64,000 nucleotides of DNA from Sclerodactyla briareus (lineage: Eukaryota > Echinodermata > Holothuroidea > Dendrochirotida > Sclerodactylidae): contig JAODTK010004666.1 of assembly GCA_026419785.1 (NCBI GenBank), positions 629,690 to 693,689 of the forward strand, written 5' to 3'. The notes below the pieces were generated by a model that saw nothing but the letters and a program-made list of their open reading frames with translations, was not told the origin of the DNA and ran no database searches. Below are positions 1 to 12,818 of this stretch, piece by piece (within the stretch, counting starts at the first letter, position 1; each line of letters opens with the position of its first letter). A program made the position numbers and the translations under genes.

Positions 1-68
1 AGAGATTAGAGTGGTCCAAGTTAGATGTCTATATTGGAGGCATGTATCCATTAACTACACTTGTGGTA

Positions 69-416
69 TCACTCAACGCACAACGTCGTGCCTAGACATT
101 CGTTTGTTTGTGTGACCACAAAGTCATAAACATACTCTGCATCTTCTGCCCGGTAATCAGCTAACCTGCACAACCCCACATAATGTGTAATTGCCTTGAT
201 ATGAATGGTGGTGTCCGGTCGGGAGGGTGGGGAATGGGCCTGCACAGAGAAGCCTGGCCCTAATGTTGTGTTTTTTCTTGATTCAGTCGGGGCGACTGAG
301 GTCGTGTATGCTGCACTGTACGCTGAATCGTCAGGGACTTCAGGTCCCTCTCGAGCAAAGCTGATGTCGACCCCTGTTTCATAATCAATGCATCTTTGAG
401 GGGTAGTAAAGGGCAA
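69..416 (-). CDS. Unrecognised open frame, possible exon of a neighbouring gene
   Basis: A 115-codon minus-strand frame with Ser/Thr/Pro/Tyr-rich composition. It contains segments such as P-D-D-S-A-Y-S-A-A-Y-T-T-S-V that look more protein-like than most frames in this window. No family is recognised and no splice site or partner exon was established. It could be a terminal exon of a neighbouring gene or chance. Confidence 0.18.
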   Translation of the reverse strand: MPFTTPQRCIDYETGVDISFAREGPEVPDDSAYSAAYTTSVAPTESRKNTTLGPGFSVQAHSPPSRPDTTIHIKAITHYVGLCRLADYRAEDAEYVYDFVVTQTNECLGTTLCVE

Positions 417-2819
417 TGAGTGGAAAGGGTAAGGTTTCTGATCATGCTGAGATGAACTTTGATGGATATAAACAATAACAATTTTGGAAGAGAGTGTATA
501 GAAGTCCTGAGTTGTTATGTGCTCCGCCTAAATTAATATAGATATTAATATAGAGGTCAGCGGAATATGCAGTCATGACAATAGGGTGTGTATGTAAGGA
601 TGTCCATGACACCGGCTGTGAAACATGATAACTTGACCCCCACCGGCACAGGAAGGTGAAGCCCAATGCTTGGCATGTGCGTTCCTCTATAATAAGTTTC
701 GTTAACAGGATAGGTCAAGAATGTTTGGTAGAATAGCTGGAATTTCTAATGGGGATGTCATGGCCCAAGAACCCTATTGTTTAAAATGGGAGAGATTGGG
801 TCATTTTCAAGGAAAAATGTGGAAATATGGAGTTGTATTTTGTTTTGTGTTTTTTATTTTTCGGCAAATTCTGAAAAGCGTGGAACACTTCGAACTCCAC
901 CTGAATCGATCCAGCTCACTCTTTTTACACCTAGTATGTGGGCTGCCCATATGATGGATATAACCCAATGGTCATAGGGGTTAGGTCGCAAGGTAATCCG
1001 AGATCAATCAATCAATCGAGATCAAAATTGGAAAACCTGGTGCACCCAATGAATCTGGATGATGGACCAGTCAGTGGAACTATTTTTGGTAAATCTGAAG
1101 GAGTGAAAAATCTAGAACTGTGGGAAAGGATAAGAGAAAGGTCAAAGTCTGGAAACTGTATCGAATACAAGTCCACCAATGGGTTAGCTAGGATAAAATT
1201 CATCTGAATCTGATTCAGAGGTCCATGGATTTGAGGAACTCACTAATGCCTTTGGGCTCTCATAGTGGACTTCTTACAGCACGTGAGATGATAGGTACGT
1301 GCCCTCACCACCTCCCCAGCTAGGTGAAGAGGGAGAAGGGGGGGGGGGGGGTGGGTGGGATTCTTCTGCGGATGATCAGGTGTTGGGGGGAGGCAGTGAA
1401 ATAAGTCACACATAAGACCTGATTGCTGACAAACCTTACCTCTCACATTTTATCCCATCTTCAGGAGGTATCAGCCCGACCGGGAACGGGGGAAGGAGGC
1501 TTTGGCTCGACAGCCGGAACTGAATCAGCTGTCCACCTGAGAGAAAGGGACCATGGAAACAGAATTCCCTCACGTGGCTCACTCTCTCGATAATGATCGA
1601 TTCAAGAACTATTCGCTGCTCTGAGCCAGACACCATTCTTTGTTTGTGTGAGGAGTGTAGAACTAAGCTCACGCTGTATGCCATAACTGTATGCCTATAG
1701 CGAAACTGCATGCGTTACAGTTTTGGGAATCATAGAGTTTGTACCATATATGTATCTGCCGAGGTAAGTACAGGACACCTCTCATTTTCACTTGGGTTGT
1801 GCACATGAAGGAAAGAAAAAACTTTCAAAGAGGGCACTAAAGCACACAAGATTCAATAGACTACTGTTAGGCCAAGCTTTTCGATCATACACCACTATAC
1901 CAATAGGTAACACTGGGCTTAATGTTAATGTGAATTCATAAAAACCATGGCTACTAGACAAGTTTACCAGCAGTTTTTGAGTGAAAAAAAACCCTGAAAG
2001 TGCTTCCACCTCCTGCCAAGAAGCAGAAGTATGGCCCCCCCCCCCCCCACCGCCCCAACACTCCCCAATGCTGATTCAGTCAAATAGGGAATATCCAAGG
2101 AGAGGGTGACACAACACCATCACTGTACGTACCTCTTTATAATAGTTGTGTTAAGTGTGAGCAACTTCTCTAATAATTAAGTCTGCTATACCTCATGTAT
2201 ATTTGACTATTCCCCCCACCCCAAAAAAAAAAAAAAAAGGAAAAAAGGGGTTTTTTTCATTTTCTCATCAGACCAATTTGTTCTTTATCAACTCTCAATA
2301 TTACAGCAATAACTTGTAACTGAATGGGGTGTGGTGTTGATATAATTCCCACTAGATATCATCTCATTCAACTCATTTTGTAATCTCCTTAAAACTATTT
2401 TTGTAAGAAAGTCAAATTGAAGAGGACCAATGTACTGCAGTTGTTATGTAAAGCATTTGAGAATACAATTCACACGTTTGGGTGACAGTTTACCAGGTTG
2501 GTGATCTGAGCAGAATGAGACTAGTAAAAAAATTGTCATTTTCAAAACAATCAGCGATATTCCCATGCTACACTGCTCCGATATAATAAAAGTAGATAGC
2601 AATTAATCAATGAAAGGTCCTCCTCCTTGTCTTGCTGAGCAAAGGTCAGGAGAGGCCTGAGCAATCACTTTGTGCTAAGTTATGGATGTTAAAACCAAAA
2701 CCGAAAGGAGTTATATCAAACACGCTTATTTTGATCCATTAATTGTGATGGAGATCCAAGGAATCTTTGCAGTTGGGTTGCGTGGTATGGATGGATGTGT
2801 GTGACACCGCGTAGCTTGT

Positions 2820-3215
2820 GAATCAAGCTAAGTCCAGCCTTGACTGGACAAGAGATATGGTATGTGGGTTCCCCAACAATACATGGAAATGCTATTTATT
2901 TTGGTAGCAATGAGGGGTCATTTTGGTGAAAATGCAGGAAATTGTTCATTTTGAGACTTTGTAATCAAGCAAAGTCCAGTCTGATGCGAGCGATCAAGCT
3001 AAAATTTGGTGGTTGGTTCTTCAACAATACGTGAGAGGATACTATTTATTTTTATACTGCTGAGGGGTCATTTTGGTTGAAAATTGTGAAACTTTTGTAA
3101 AATCCTTGTATCAAGCAAAGTCCAGCCCAAATTTGGTGTGTGGGTTCCCAGCAATATGTACAGGAACTCTTTTATTTATTTTGCTAGTGATGAGGAGTCA
3201 ATTTGATGCAAGTTG
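2820..3215. repeat. ~145-bp tandem repeat, about three copies
   Basis: Three successive blocks share 'caagc(a)aagtccag', then 'gtgtgtgggttccc(c)aacaatac', then 'ctatttattttggtagcaatgaggggtcattttgg' (in part). Anchors lie at about 2,832, 2,970 and 3,120. Copies differ by many substitutions and small gaps. Confidence 0.7.
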
Positions 3216-3997
3216 CAAATGTGAGTTTTCATTTCCACGACCTCTAAATAGTCAAAGGCAGACTCTGGGGTGTGTCATTTGACTTGGATTATGTAGAATA
3301 TAATATATAGGGTATAGGGTCCATTAATGCATCTTCAGCACTTCTTGTACCTTCTGATTAACCTATATCAGTGTGACAGATAACAGGCACTGGTGTAAGC
3401 CTTATAGAGTTAATGGCACCTAACGAAGGTGTGTAGAGAGAAAGAATTGCTTACAATGGTTCCCTCATTTTAAATCAGAGAATTGGTGTTCGAACATGGA
3501 ATTTTTTAAAAGCAGGAAGTGGTGAAGCTGTTTCACCCTTACAGAGGGGCCCAACTGAAGAGAGTGGTTGATAATTATGTTTTAGTACGTCAGGGGATTG
3601 GACTTGGAAGATGAGTCTGGTCATCACAAAAAAGCACCCCGAAGGTCATTATGGGTAAAGAGGTCAAAGAGCCGAGTAGGTCACCAGATGAAGTTCCCTT
3701 GAGGAACTGAACTTTCCATTATAACATTGCTTTGGATGTTTTGTTGCAAGATATAGGAAGGATTGTCTTATGGTGATCTTAAATGACCTTGACCGACACC
3801 AAAAAAAATGGTCCTCCCCTCCTATGTTACAGGCAGTGAAAACACACGTAATGTGAACTTAATAGATATTTTGCAATATTAGATATTGGGCTGACAAGTT
3901 TTTCAACTGTCCTGTCGTTCTCAAACTGGACCTAAACACAGTAGGGTTAATCCTCACACATGAGCAACACAGTCTTTAGTATCGTGCTGAAAAGGGT

Positions 3998-4022
3998 GTC
4001 ACACACACAGACACACACACAC
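3998..4022. repeat. AC microsatellite with hairpin-ended repeat tail
   Basis: A (CA)n run is followed by 'attctttgactttgcaaggaataaaaat', which folds as a short hairpin. The same arrangement recurs at 34.9, 50.2 and 51.3 kb. Confidence 0.7.
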
Positions 4023-4579
4023 ATTCTTTGACTTTGCAAGGAATAAAAATAGCAGATATATAAGTGCAATTGCAACATTAAGAGCTATCAGTTACTGTCA
4101 GTTTTACCATTTATTGGTTGCATTTTGATCGCGCCTGACCCCAAAGTTGAGAAAGAGACAGTTTAGCGATCACTGTTTCAAAGTTTGTCAGACGTTCACA
4201 TAGTTGTTTGTACTACTTGAAACTTCTAGTCTTGATAAATTTGACTCAGTTTGCAGCAGAAGCAGAAAAGACATGCACTCTAAACTGATTTCCAACGTGG
4301 CAAGCAAAGAACGACATGAATGCAATCTCCTCACCCTATTGCTGAAATTTTATATATATTAATATTCGCAGATGCTTTTAAACAGGCAATTATTGTGCAA
4401 CCCGTGCTCAAATTCCCATGTCCAATTTCCAACGAAAGCCTTCGGAATCTGAAAAATGAGAGCACGCAGATCAGTGTGGTGTTAGGTGAAACATACCAAT
4501 CTGCCTATCAACACACCAACCCATAGCACGGAAACTGCTTAAAGTCGAAGGTGACATCCTAAATGCTATGGATTGAAAA

Positions 4580-5310
4580 TGGCGTTTGTATTACTTGACA
4601 TGTTGGATCTCACAGCTGCCTTCGAGGCTAATACCTGGCACACTATTAGTATTATTTATTAGTTCCCCTTGAGTGATGTGAATCATTTCTCAATGGTAGA
4701 ATTAGTTGTGTATGTATTGATGGTGCATTTTCGACTGTTAGGGGTAGGGTTCCATCATGAGTCCACTGTTGTTCACCCTCTATTTCCAGCAGTTGGCATA
4801 GTATTTTGCATATTATATCTGAGATTCTCACTGTGTACGTCGTATGTCCACCCTGAAGTGTGGTGACTGCCGCAGCCTTGAGCAAACTTGAAAACTGACA
4901 CCAAGACCTGGATGTACTCGAACAGACAATCTAAACAATGAGAAAACAGAGTTCATAGGGTCACCCTCATAACCTTTGGCTCTTATGTTGGCACCACTTC
5001 CATACCATCTGCACGTTCTGTTCGTAACTTGGGGTTTATTTTGATCGGACTGTGTCCCACTTTGAATTTTCAGCTTAGGAACATTTCTCGCATTAGACGT
5101 TAATTAGATAATTGACTCCTGTCAGCCCTTACAACACCTTGTCCAGACTATTCTAACTCGCTTCTTCACGGAATGACTTCAACAAATTTTGTGAAACTTA
5201 AACGGAATCCCAATAGAGCACACTTCCCTGTTCCTTGTCTACATCCACTCGAGGAACGTGTCAATTTCAAGCTGCTTGTGTTCCTGTATCAGTGTTGTAA
5301 TGTTGTTCGC
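4580..5310 (+). mobile_element. Decayed CR1/L2-type non-LTR retrotransposon, reverse transcriptase part
   Basis: Short matches in changing frames occur in the order expected for a CR1/L2/Jockey-type reverse transcriptase: L-D-L-T-A-A-F-E at about 4,605; M-S-P-L-L-F-T-L-Y near 4,760; K-T-W-M-Y-S-N near 4,900; L-N-N-E-K-T-E-F-I near 4,935; V-R-N-L-G near 5,020; L-R-N-I-S-R-I-R-R near 5,078; and V-N-F-K-L-L-V-F-L-Y at about 5,260. The catalytic Y-A-D-D box is not readable and there are many frame breaks, so this is an inactive relic. Confidence 0.75.
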
Positions 5311-8300
5311 ACTGAGGAATGATCTGCAACTTGGTCATCAATGTGAACAAGTTTTTTGTCATGTTCATGAGCCATCAAAGGAGGAGTAGCAATTGAAACA
5401 ATCCTAAAGATCGACATGCACAATCACAATAGCTCACCCAGTCACTGCCATCTTCAATGCAATTCTTGAGATGATGGTAAAACATCAGTATGGTGAGTCA
5501 ATACAGAAGTACAATGGCACTGTATTTTTTATTGTCAGCCTCCTTGAAGGTGTCATGCCCTAGCTAACTTGCATCCATGTCTATGGGATCTTAGCCTTGG
5601 TCTCCTTCAACACACATGGGATACCACGGCAATTCCTTCCACCTGGACTCTCCCTTAAATACTGGACCCAAGGACATTTCCATTGTCTTGTTAAGGATAG
5701 GAATGCGCCTAGCACCATCGGACCAATGACTGGTCTTTATTCATGCACCTTAAGTGACGTTTCTATATCTGGGATCACCAGTCGGAGGAGACAAATGGTA
5801 TTTTTTTTTCCCCACTGACAAAAAATTCTATCCCTCCAATATTGATTCTCCTGTGCTGTTCCCTCTCTCTTTTCTCGCTATATCTCTTTTCTTGCAATAT
5901 TTCAGGTTAATTCCTTCATGGTGAAGCCTGCCTGGATGGGGGGAGGGGGGGGGTACCCTTTCCAGCTAGTAAATACTATTGATGAATGAGACATACAACC
6001 CACAGATGGCAGTGGTAAGGGAGACTAGCAATAACCATTATGCTCTCATGAAAACCAATCAGAAGTAACATATGAAACAAATAAACAACATTTAGATTTA
6101 TACCACAGTTTTAATTATTACTTTTTTTTCAAGCCATCATTAACATGTTAAATACGGTAAAATGGCTACTAGTTCCTCTTCATAATTTTTTTTCTCGAAG
6201 TCGGTCATTCATTGCCCAATAATTTCAATTAAGCTGAAAAACTAGCTTTTAGAGTAACTCTCAACCAATGAAACATGTAACGACTACAGATATTGTTTTT
6301 TATTCAGGTTTATAATGGTGGAAGTGCCCTATGGTACAGATAAACATAGACCAATACTTCCACAGTTCCATAGCCAGCCTTGCATACTGCCCGCAATCTG
6401 CGGCTACGAATAAGGATCTAATTCTTACACTGAATGGACGCATCTATAAGCAATCATAGCAATGGGACACTGTGCCTACAGTCAGATGTGTAATTTCATT
6501 TTTATGCTATAATTGAACCATTTTTAATGAAAACTAGGCCAATTTGCACCAGCTTGCTGAACCAGTTAGAGGGGTTCACAATAAGGTACAGGTTGATAAT
6601 CTTTCATCACATTAGCACCCCGAGACTAGCAATCTATATCCCTGATCATTGGTAACAATCCCCCCATCACTCCCATGGGTGTATGTCGCCTCGTGAACGA
6701 CACACCCTGGCAACCCTGGCTACTTTGGTCAACACGTGGGTAGTCAAAGAAAATCAAGAATACATGCTTTCTCTGACAGCACAAAGCCATTTATGCCTTT
6801 CACAATTCTCTGATCTCGAGTCCGGCAGAGCTACATCAACCAAACCAGGGGTTCAACATCCCAATTTCGAGCTTCCAGTTCTCTCAGCTACAAGCAGTAC
6901 ACGAACAGTATCATCGTCTCTCCAAAGGGGCATTCTCAGCTGTATATAGTGATGTGCTACCTAACAAGACGAGACGATCTAAACCTCTGTACTAAAGCCA
7001 CATTTTATATTACTACAATAATCCCATTCACAGGATTTACTAGGAGTTTGTCATCTCATCCTTACATAACAGCAGGGGTGCATATCCCCCTAAACGATTC
7101 TTTGATCTGCCACTAGGTTTCCACAAAGTACTTGAATTTGGAAGCCGTACACCCCTCCCCCTTCCCCCCACATGTTTGCTATAACAAGTGACAGATACTA
7201 GGAGGGCATGAACACTAACCTCTCTTTTTTCTGCAAAAACTAAAACACAATAGCTGTGTCACTCCTATTGCGTGAGGGCGTGCTATATAGCGGTAGTGGA
7301 AACACCATTGCACATTTAAGGTCTTTTTTAGAAAAACTAAGAATACAAAAATAACTATGACAAGCCCCAACTTTCTCCCATAAACTGATCATTCACCAAA
7401 TAAATAGTTATACCCATTTGCCCCCAAATCCTCCTTTCTGGAGGCTCATATCGAATCGCCTTTATAACCTATTCCATCCTTGTTCACCCAGGAACAAATT
7501 CCGCAGTAGTCCGGTAGTTTTTGAGACACCCAAAAATACCATAGTACCACCAACTTGACTATAGAGTGTGCCGGTATCCTTATCAAAGGGATTTCTTGAA
7601 GCAGACTACCTGACGAAACTGCCTAAATTTGTTCACTGGTCCACCACTATTCATCTATGCTGATTGTACAGATCAATTATTTGATACACTTCCAACGGGT
7701 GTTTTACTACTTCGTGAGATCAGATCCCTTTCGCGAAATCTTCTCTATCTTCTCTGAGGCGTCCTTGGGCAAGACCCATTCTTGTCACTGCTCCACCTCA
7801 CATGGACAATAACTGGCGGCCTATGAAGAACAAAGCACAACCTCTAATTGACTATGTCGACACGCACACTCGAGGAGATTTGGGGTGCATGGATGACTTT
7901 CCCTCCATGATGAGTGCTATTGAGCACGGCACATTTTGTCATTGCTTGCCTTACACGCATCCAATAACTAGGAGGAACAACCATTCAAATCGGGTTCACC
8001 ATGCTCACGTAGCAGAGATTTCAAAATGTTAACAGAGATTTAATTTTTTGCATTGACTTTGCAAACACTAAGCAGTATCTCTCTCTACCCCTCTACCCAT
8101 CCCATGGAGAAATTTCAACAGTAGGTTTGTCTCATTTTCATTCACTGTCTCATTCAACTGTACAATCCATTGAGGAATGAAATTTCTTCTGTACTAATCA
8201 GAATGAATAACTATCTTCGAAGTCATATTTTTCACTTCCCACTGACTTTGAAGGGATATGACATAACCTTAGCACAACTGCCTGATTCTCATCAGCGGTG

Positions 8301-10669
8301 CCTTGGTCAAGACACATGTCCTCAGCTGCACCTCACAGAGATATCCCCCTGGTTTTCCAGTGTGTAGCCCATCCTCTGCATCAATCAAATCAGCATATTC
8401 CTCCATGTGATTGTGATGGGTAATCCCCTGATCCCCCCGGATCTCTGATCAGTGCGCCTTAAGTATGGCACATGATCGTCAATGGCTCCACATTCCCCAG
8501 GCAATAACTATGGACTTGTGAGAGACATGGGGGCAGCCTCCTGGTGATACTCTCCATGATCGCTGGGTGCATGCCTCATTCTCATTATTGACAACACACA
8601 TCCTCGGGCGAGACACATTGTTATCATTACTCCACCTCACATGAGCCTTGACTGGATGAGATCAGCCTCTGCATCAATTCACAGGCGTGCATTCTCCTGG
8701 CAATAACTTTCTGACCGAAGCGGTCATTGTATATATATAGGTTAGGGGTTCAATTATATACATGTTGTTTGCGATATTCCTCATAGGATGTGGGGAATTA
8801 GGCTGCATTTGAAAATGACCTGGCTCACAGTGAAGACCAAGATATGCGATTACAAATGACAACGATGGCGAAGGCATACATAACAGGATGATATCGTTTG
8901 CATTTGCATAAGCATAAATAACCACATAGTTCCATCATTCCAGTATACAAAGGAGTTTCTTTATAAAGTCATAATAGCATTTTCATCATTCAAATCTTCA
9001 TGAGATGTTACTGCGATGCATATAAAATGTACTATGTACAAAGGAATAGAGCAATCCCTGACGTAGAAGGCCTCGATGTCGCCATAATCATATTGAGCTT
9101 TCATATAGTAATACCTGGTAAACAAGCAGTTGATGGTTGCAGCCAACACCGGCATCAAGTAATTACTGAACCTCCTGTCATAACAACAAACCATCACTGA
9201 AACCACAATGATGACACCACAAGTAAAGTCCATGCAAGCACCAGACACAAACTTGTCTTGTGTTATAGGTGACTCACTGAGCTCTGTAACGACTCACAAT
9301 ACTGCAGATCTTTATCATGCACCAGTATTCACTGGTACTTCCAGGCAGACACACAACCTGCTGTTATAAGTGATTCTTGAAGGCTCTGCAACTACACCAC
9401 ATGAAATCTGAAATCATCCATCGGATATATTGCATGTTTTCATTAGTGCTTTACGAAGCAAATAACTAACTTTCATGATCACAAACATGGATGATGCATC
9501 AGTGTTAGTGTTCACTGATAACAAAAAACACAAAGCTGTCTGTTCTCGCTGAGCATGTGTCAATAACCAACATCAAAATCTGAATCATGTCCCAGTAGTT
9601 TAAACAAAAAACCGTATTCTCACCAAACATGGTATGGTATCTGGATTGAGTGTATGCAGTTTGAGTACTTTCGAATTGTACACAATGATGTCTCTTTCAC
9701 TTGTAAATTACTGAGCCATGTTATGGTAAATTAAAATGCAACATCCATCAGTATATCATGCTCTTCATCACCACCTAACTCTGTATCAGAAGGTCTCTTT
9801 TCTGAACTTTGTTCAGGCCTGACTACTAAAACAGTGGGCTATTATATCACAGCAGTACTTATTGTATCAACCACCACTGAACAACCACGCTTCTGTCTTA
9901 GGCATAGTGTGAAGATCTGCAACTATCCCTATAACTTTTGTCTCCAAAGATACGCGACTGAACTTCTCACATCATTAATTCACTTAATATGGCTGCATCA
10001 ACTTAGAAATTGGCCTCAGTACTTCCAGAAAGAGAACTGTCCCTAACATCTACGTACATTGCTATCATTTTTTTTCCGCAAGTGGTACAATCATATGGTG
10101 AACAATCCTGACAGTATGGTAGCCCAATACAGCCATCAGAAACAATCGCTGGAACCTCTTCCACAGACACTATTCGCTCTACCGCCCTGATCCTGTCAAC
10201 TATATCATGAATCAGTAAACTACTGCAAATACTCTCCCTACATCCTGATGTGTTATCCTCTTCAGTATTTACTCACGCCGCCTCTTGTAAGGTTGTGTCA
10301 ATGTCAATTGCTGCATTGACGAGTATTCCCGCTGTTGGAGTGCTGTCAAAAAGCCAATGAAGCCATGCAATTTACAGTGCCGACAGTAAGACAGAAAGCT
10401 CCAGATACCATCCCATTTCACGACAGGGCTTTCACTAGGACCCGGTGCAGCTTCTCCACCATTCCAACAATTCCAAATGATCCAGAACGATAAAATCTGG
10501 CGTCAAGACAAGGTCTGCATGCAAGTCTGCCATCAAAATGATCCATGGAGAATTGACCATATACAGATAGTCTACTGCTGCAGTTTCGATGTCCACATGC
10601 CACAGACTAGCCTTGCAACTAGGGCATGTGACTGTGTTATTGTCAAATCATCTGCGTAATGGGCAGACG

Positions 10670-10775
10670 CTACAAAATGGCACAACACCTACAGTACCGT
10701 GGTCGTTGACGCCCGTCGGTGGAGTGCGAGTCGGGGGAGCGAAGTAGGCATGGACCTTGACACTGGGAGTTGAGC
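10670..10775 (-). CDS. FBXL20: FBXL20-like exon E12: C-terminal tail with CaaX box and stop
   Basis: The acceptor CCCCCTTCCACAG is preceded by a long pyrimidine tract. After two one-base repairs the exon reads A-Q-L-P-S-V-K-V-H-A-Y-F-A-P-P-T, then R-P-R-Y-C-R-C-C-A-I-L and a TAG stop at 10,670-10,672. The family ends I-K-V-H-A-Y-F-A-P-V-T-P-P, then R-Q-R-F-C-R-C-C-I-I-L. The final C-A-I-L is a CaaX box whose terminal Leu favours geranylgeranylation. The neighbouring Cys residues resemble the same tail. The uncorrected frame misses the CaaX box and runs on past the TAG. Confidence 0.95.
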
Positions 10776-10861
10776 CTGTGGAAGGGGGAGGAAGAGGATG
10801 GTTACGGTAAGGTTGATCACAGAGTGTAGGTGTCATTTATAACAGACTCATCGCCCCCAGT

Positions 10862-11961
10862 TGTCTCGCCTGGTCGCGCGATCAGTGGTTTCTTCCATAA
10901 GTCACCATGCGATCAATTATAAGTCTTTCCGTGTGTTTTGCTTTCAGATTTTGGTATTACATGTAGCATTCAACAGACAACTGAAACGGCCTATTAATTA
11001 CCAATTTCAAATTCATAAGGACTGATTATTGAACAAGCCTACCAAAGAGTATACGTTTTGTGGAAATGTACAAAAAAAAATTCTGAATTGCAAATTAGAC
11101 CAAACTCAACTTCTATTGACCCATTTTCGCAGGACCAATGGTGGACCACACTTGATACATGTCATGGGGATTCCGACACTTGAACATTTGGCATGATGGA
11201 CAATTTATACACACTGCATAACCCCCAGTGACTCAAGTCAATGTTAACATTTTGGGGGACAAAAGTAGACCATCCCATCAAGCTTCATGAAAATCGAAAC
11301 CAACTTTGAAATTTTGAATAAACCATGCAAATAGACACAATGAATGACCTTCAAGTGTCCTCCAGTCTATGTGTAAAAATGTTGGAAGTGAAGTAATCCA
11401 TATGTACCAAGTTCCGTGAAGGTAAACCATACCCACAAGGTTTCATGAAAAATCCAAGCAACTTCCAAGATTTTGCATATATTATGCAAATTAGGTTTGT
11501 TGATTGACCCCAAATTTTTGTTAAATAAAGTTTTTTGACTGAAGGGAGACCATATTCATGAAGTTTCTAAAAATCCCAACGAATTATCAACTTTTCATAA
11601 ATTATGCAATTGGACAACTTAATTAGCCTATTTTATGCTGAACATTGAATCCAGTGCATCTACCTTATATCCTGCATCTATGTTGCTAAACCAAGTCAAC
11701 CATAGCACCTACGGTTCATCCGTATTCTTGCTAACGAGCCGAAACAATTAATCAATCAATATGCAAATTAACATTACTTAGTTAGTGACTTTGTGCCAAA
11801 ATCTAATCAGATTCGTGTTCATCCACCCCCGATACTACATACAGAATTTCATAAAAATTGGGCTTACCGTTCTGGAGAAATCCTGCTAACTAGGAGTGGG
11901 ACACCCCACACGACAAAGTGATCACTAAGTCTCCATCTGAACTTTGTTTCAGCGCGAGACA
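10862..11961. mobile_element. TIR-like non-autonomous element, copy A
   Basis: The 1.1-kb sequence begins TGTCTCGCCTGG and ends with the near-inverse CAGCGCGAGACA, suggesting terminal inverted repeats. The inside has no coding capacity and carries family phrases such as 'attatgcaaattag', 'cctacggttcatccgtattcttgctaacgagcc' (in part) and 'gagaaatcctgctaac'. It lies in the last intron between E11 and E12. A MITE-like DNA transposon is the likeliest class; no target duplication was confirmed. Confidence 0.6.
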
Positions 11962-12178
11962 AAATATCATTACCAAGATATTTAAGGATTGGAATAACCA
12001 AATATCTCCCACTTTGATCGAGTGAAAAGTAATGAAACATTGCATTTCAGTTGCATTCGTGTCAATTTACCCAACAAATAGGTAACAGAGAATGTCACAG
12101 GATTGCGGATGAGATATAGCCTCTCCAAGGGTTGCCCACTTGTTCTTAATGTGTTCATGATTTGTGTATGTTGCTCAC

Positions 12179-12391
12179 CTGCAGTCTCTGATGCCTGCTC
12201 TGGTTATGAGCTGACAGTCGTAGAGTTCAATCCGTCGCAGCCCGTGACAGCCCATCAGGTGCTCTAGGGAGGCGTCTGTGATCAGTGGACAGTTATCGAG
12301 CTCTATCACCTTGAGGACTTCGGTGGCACAGGCGCTGGTTCCTATGTGGCGTATACCCTGCGCTTGATCAGCTCACAGTGGGACAAAGGTT
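12179..12391 (-). CDS. FBXL20: FBXL20-like exon E11: LRRs 11-13
   Basis: The largest exon. It reads L-S-H-C-E-L-I-T-A-Q-G-I-R-H-I-G-T-S-A-C, then V-I-E-L-D-N-C-P-L-I-T-D-A-S-L-E-H-L, then R-R-I-E-L-Y-D-C-Q-L-I-T-R-A-G-I. The blocks V-I-E-L-D-N-C-P-L-I-T-D-A-S-L-E-H-L and R-I-E-L-Y-D-C are identical to FBXL20. Acceptor TTTCTGACAG, donor CTGCAG|GTGAGC. Two single-base deletions are needed, one in the first repeat and one four codons before the donor. The total of 213 nt equals the expected length within two bases. Confidence 0.97.
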
Positions 12392-12818
12392 CTGTCAGAA
12401 ACAGATAAAAATGGACCATCATGAGCTGATATGCACTACACCCTGTGCAATTGGGGCCAATTAGGGGGCAACACAAACCAGTGTCTTTGATAAGACCATG
12501 TCTAGTCCCCTCACCACCAAGTACAACAAAGTCTAGTTCCTCTTCCCACCAAGTTAACAAGTCGAGTCCTCATCCACCAAGTAAAACAAGTCTAGTCTCA
12601 TCCACAAGTAAAATCAGATTGCCCTTTGAAGTACAATGGTCACGTAAATTTTCTTTAAATTTCATCGACTGTTTTCAGTACGTCGCATTGAATGTCATCC
12701 ATCCAAAAAATCAATTTGATTATGTGTACTGTCCTTCTCTTGGCCAAAGTAGTTTTCTAATTATGCATTGCCAGAACACCGCACATGAAATATTCTAGAC
12801 AAGGCGATCCCCCCCAAG

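Larger units (their letters stand above)
1..10669. other. 3' UTR and downstream flank of the FBXL20-like gene
   Basis: Transcription on the minus strand continues below 10,670, but the polyadenylation site cannot be fixed. No second gene is convincing. The region holds a decayed CR1/L2-type retrotransposon at 4.6-5.3 kb, a three-copy ~145-bp tandem repeat at 2.82-3.22 kb, an AC microsatellite at 4.0 kb, C/A homopolymers at 2,036 and 2,223, and related blocks at 7.75, 8.30 and 8.60 kb with the phrase 'cttgggcaagacacat' and 'ctccacctcacatg'. Confidence 0.6.

Noticed and set aside
12445-12798. 117-codon plus-strand open frame next to exon E11
   Set aside because: It is rich in a short repeated phrase ('accaagt...caagtctagt') and has no family resemblance. 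It lies in intron 10.
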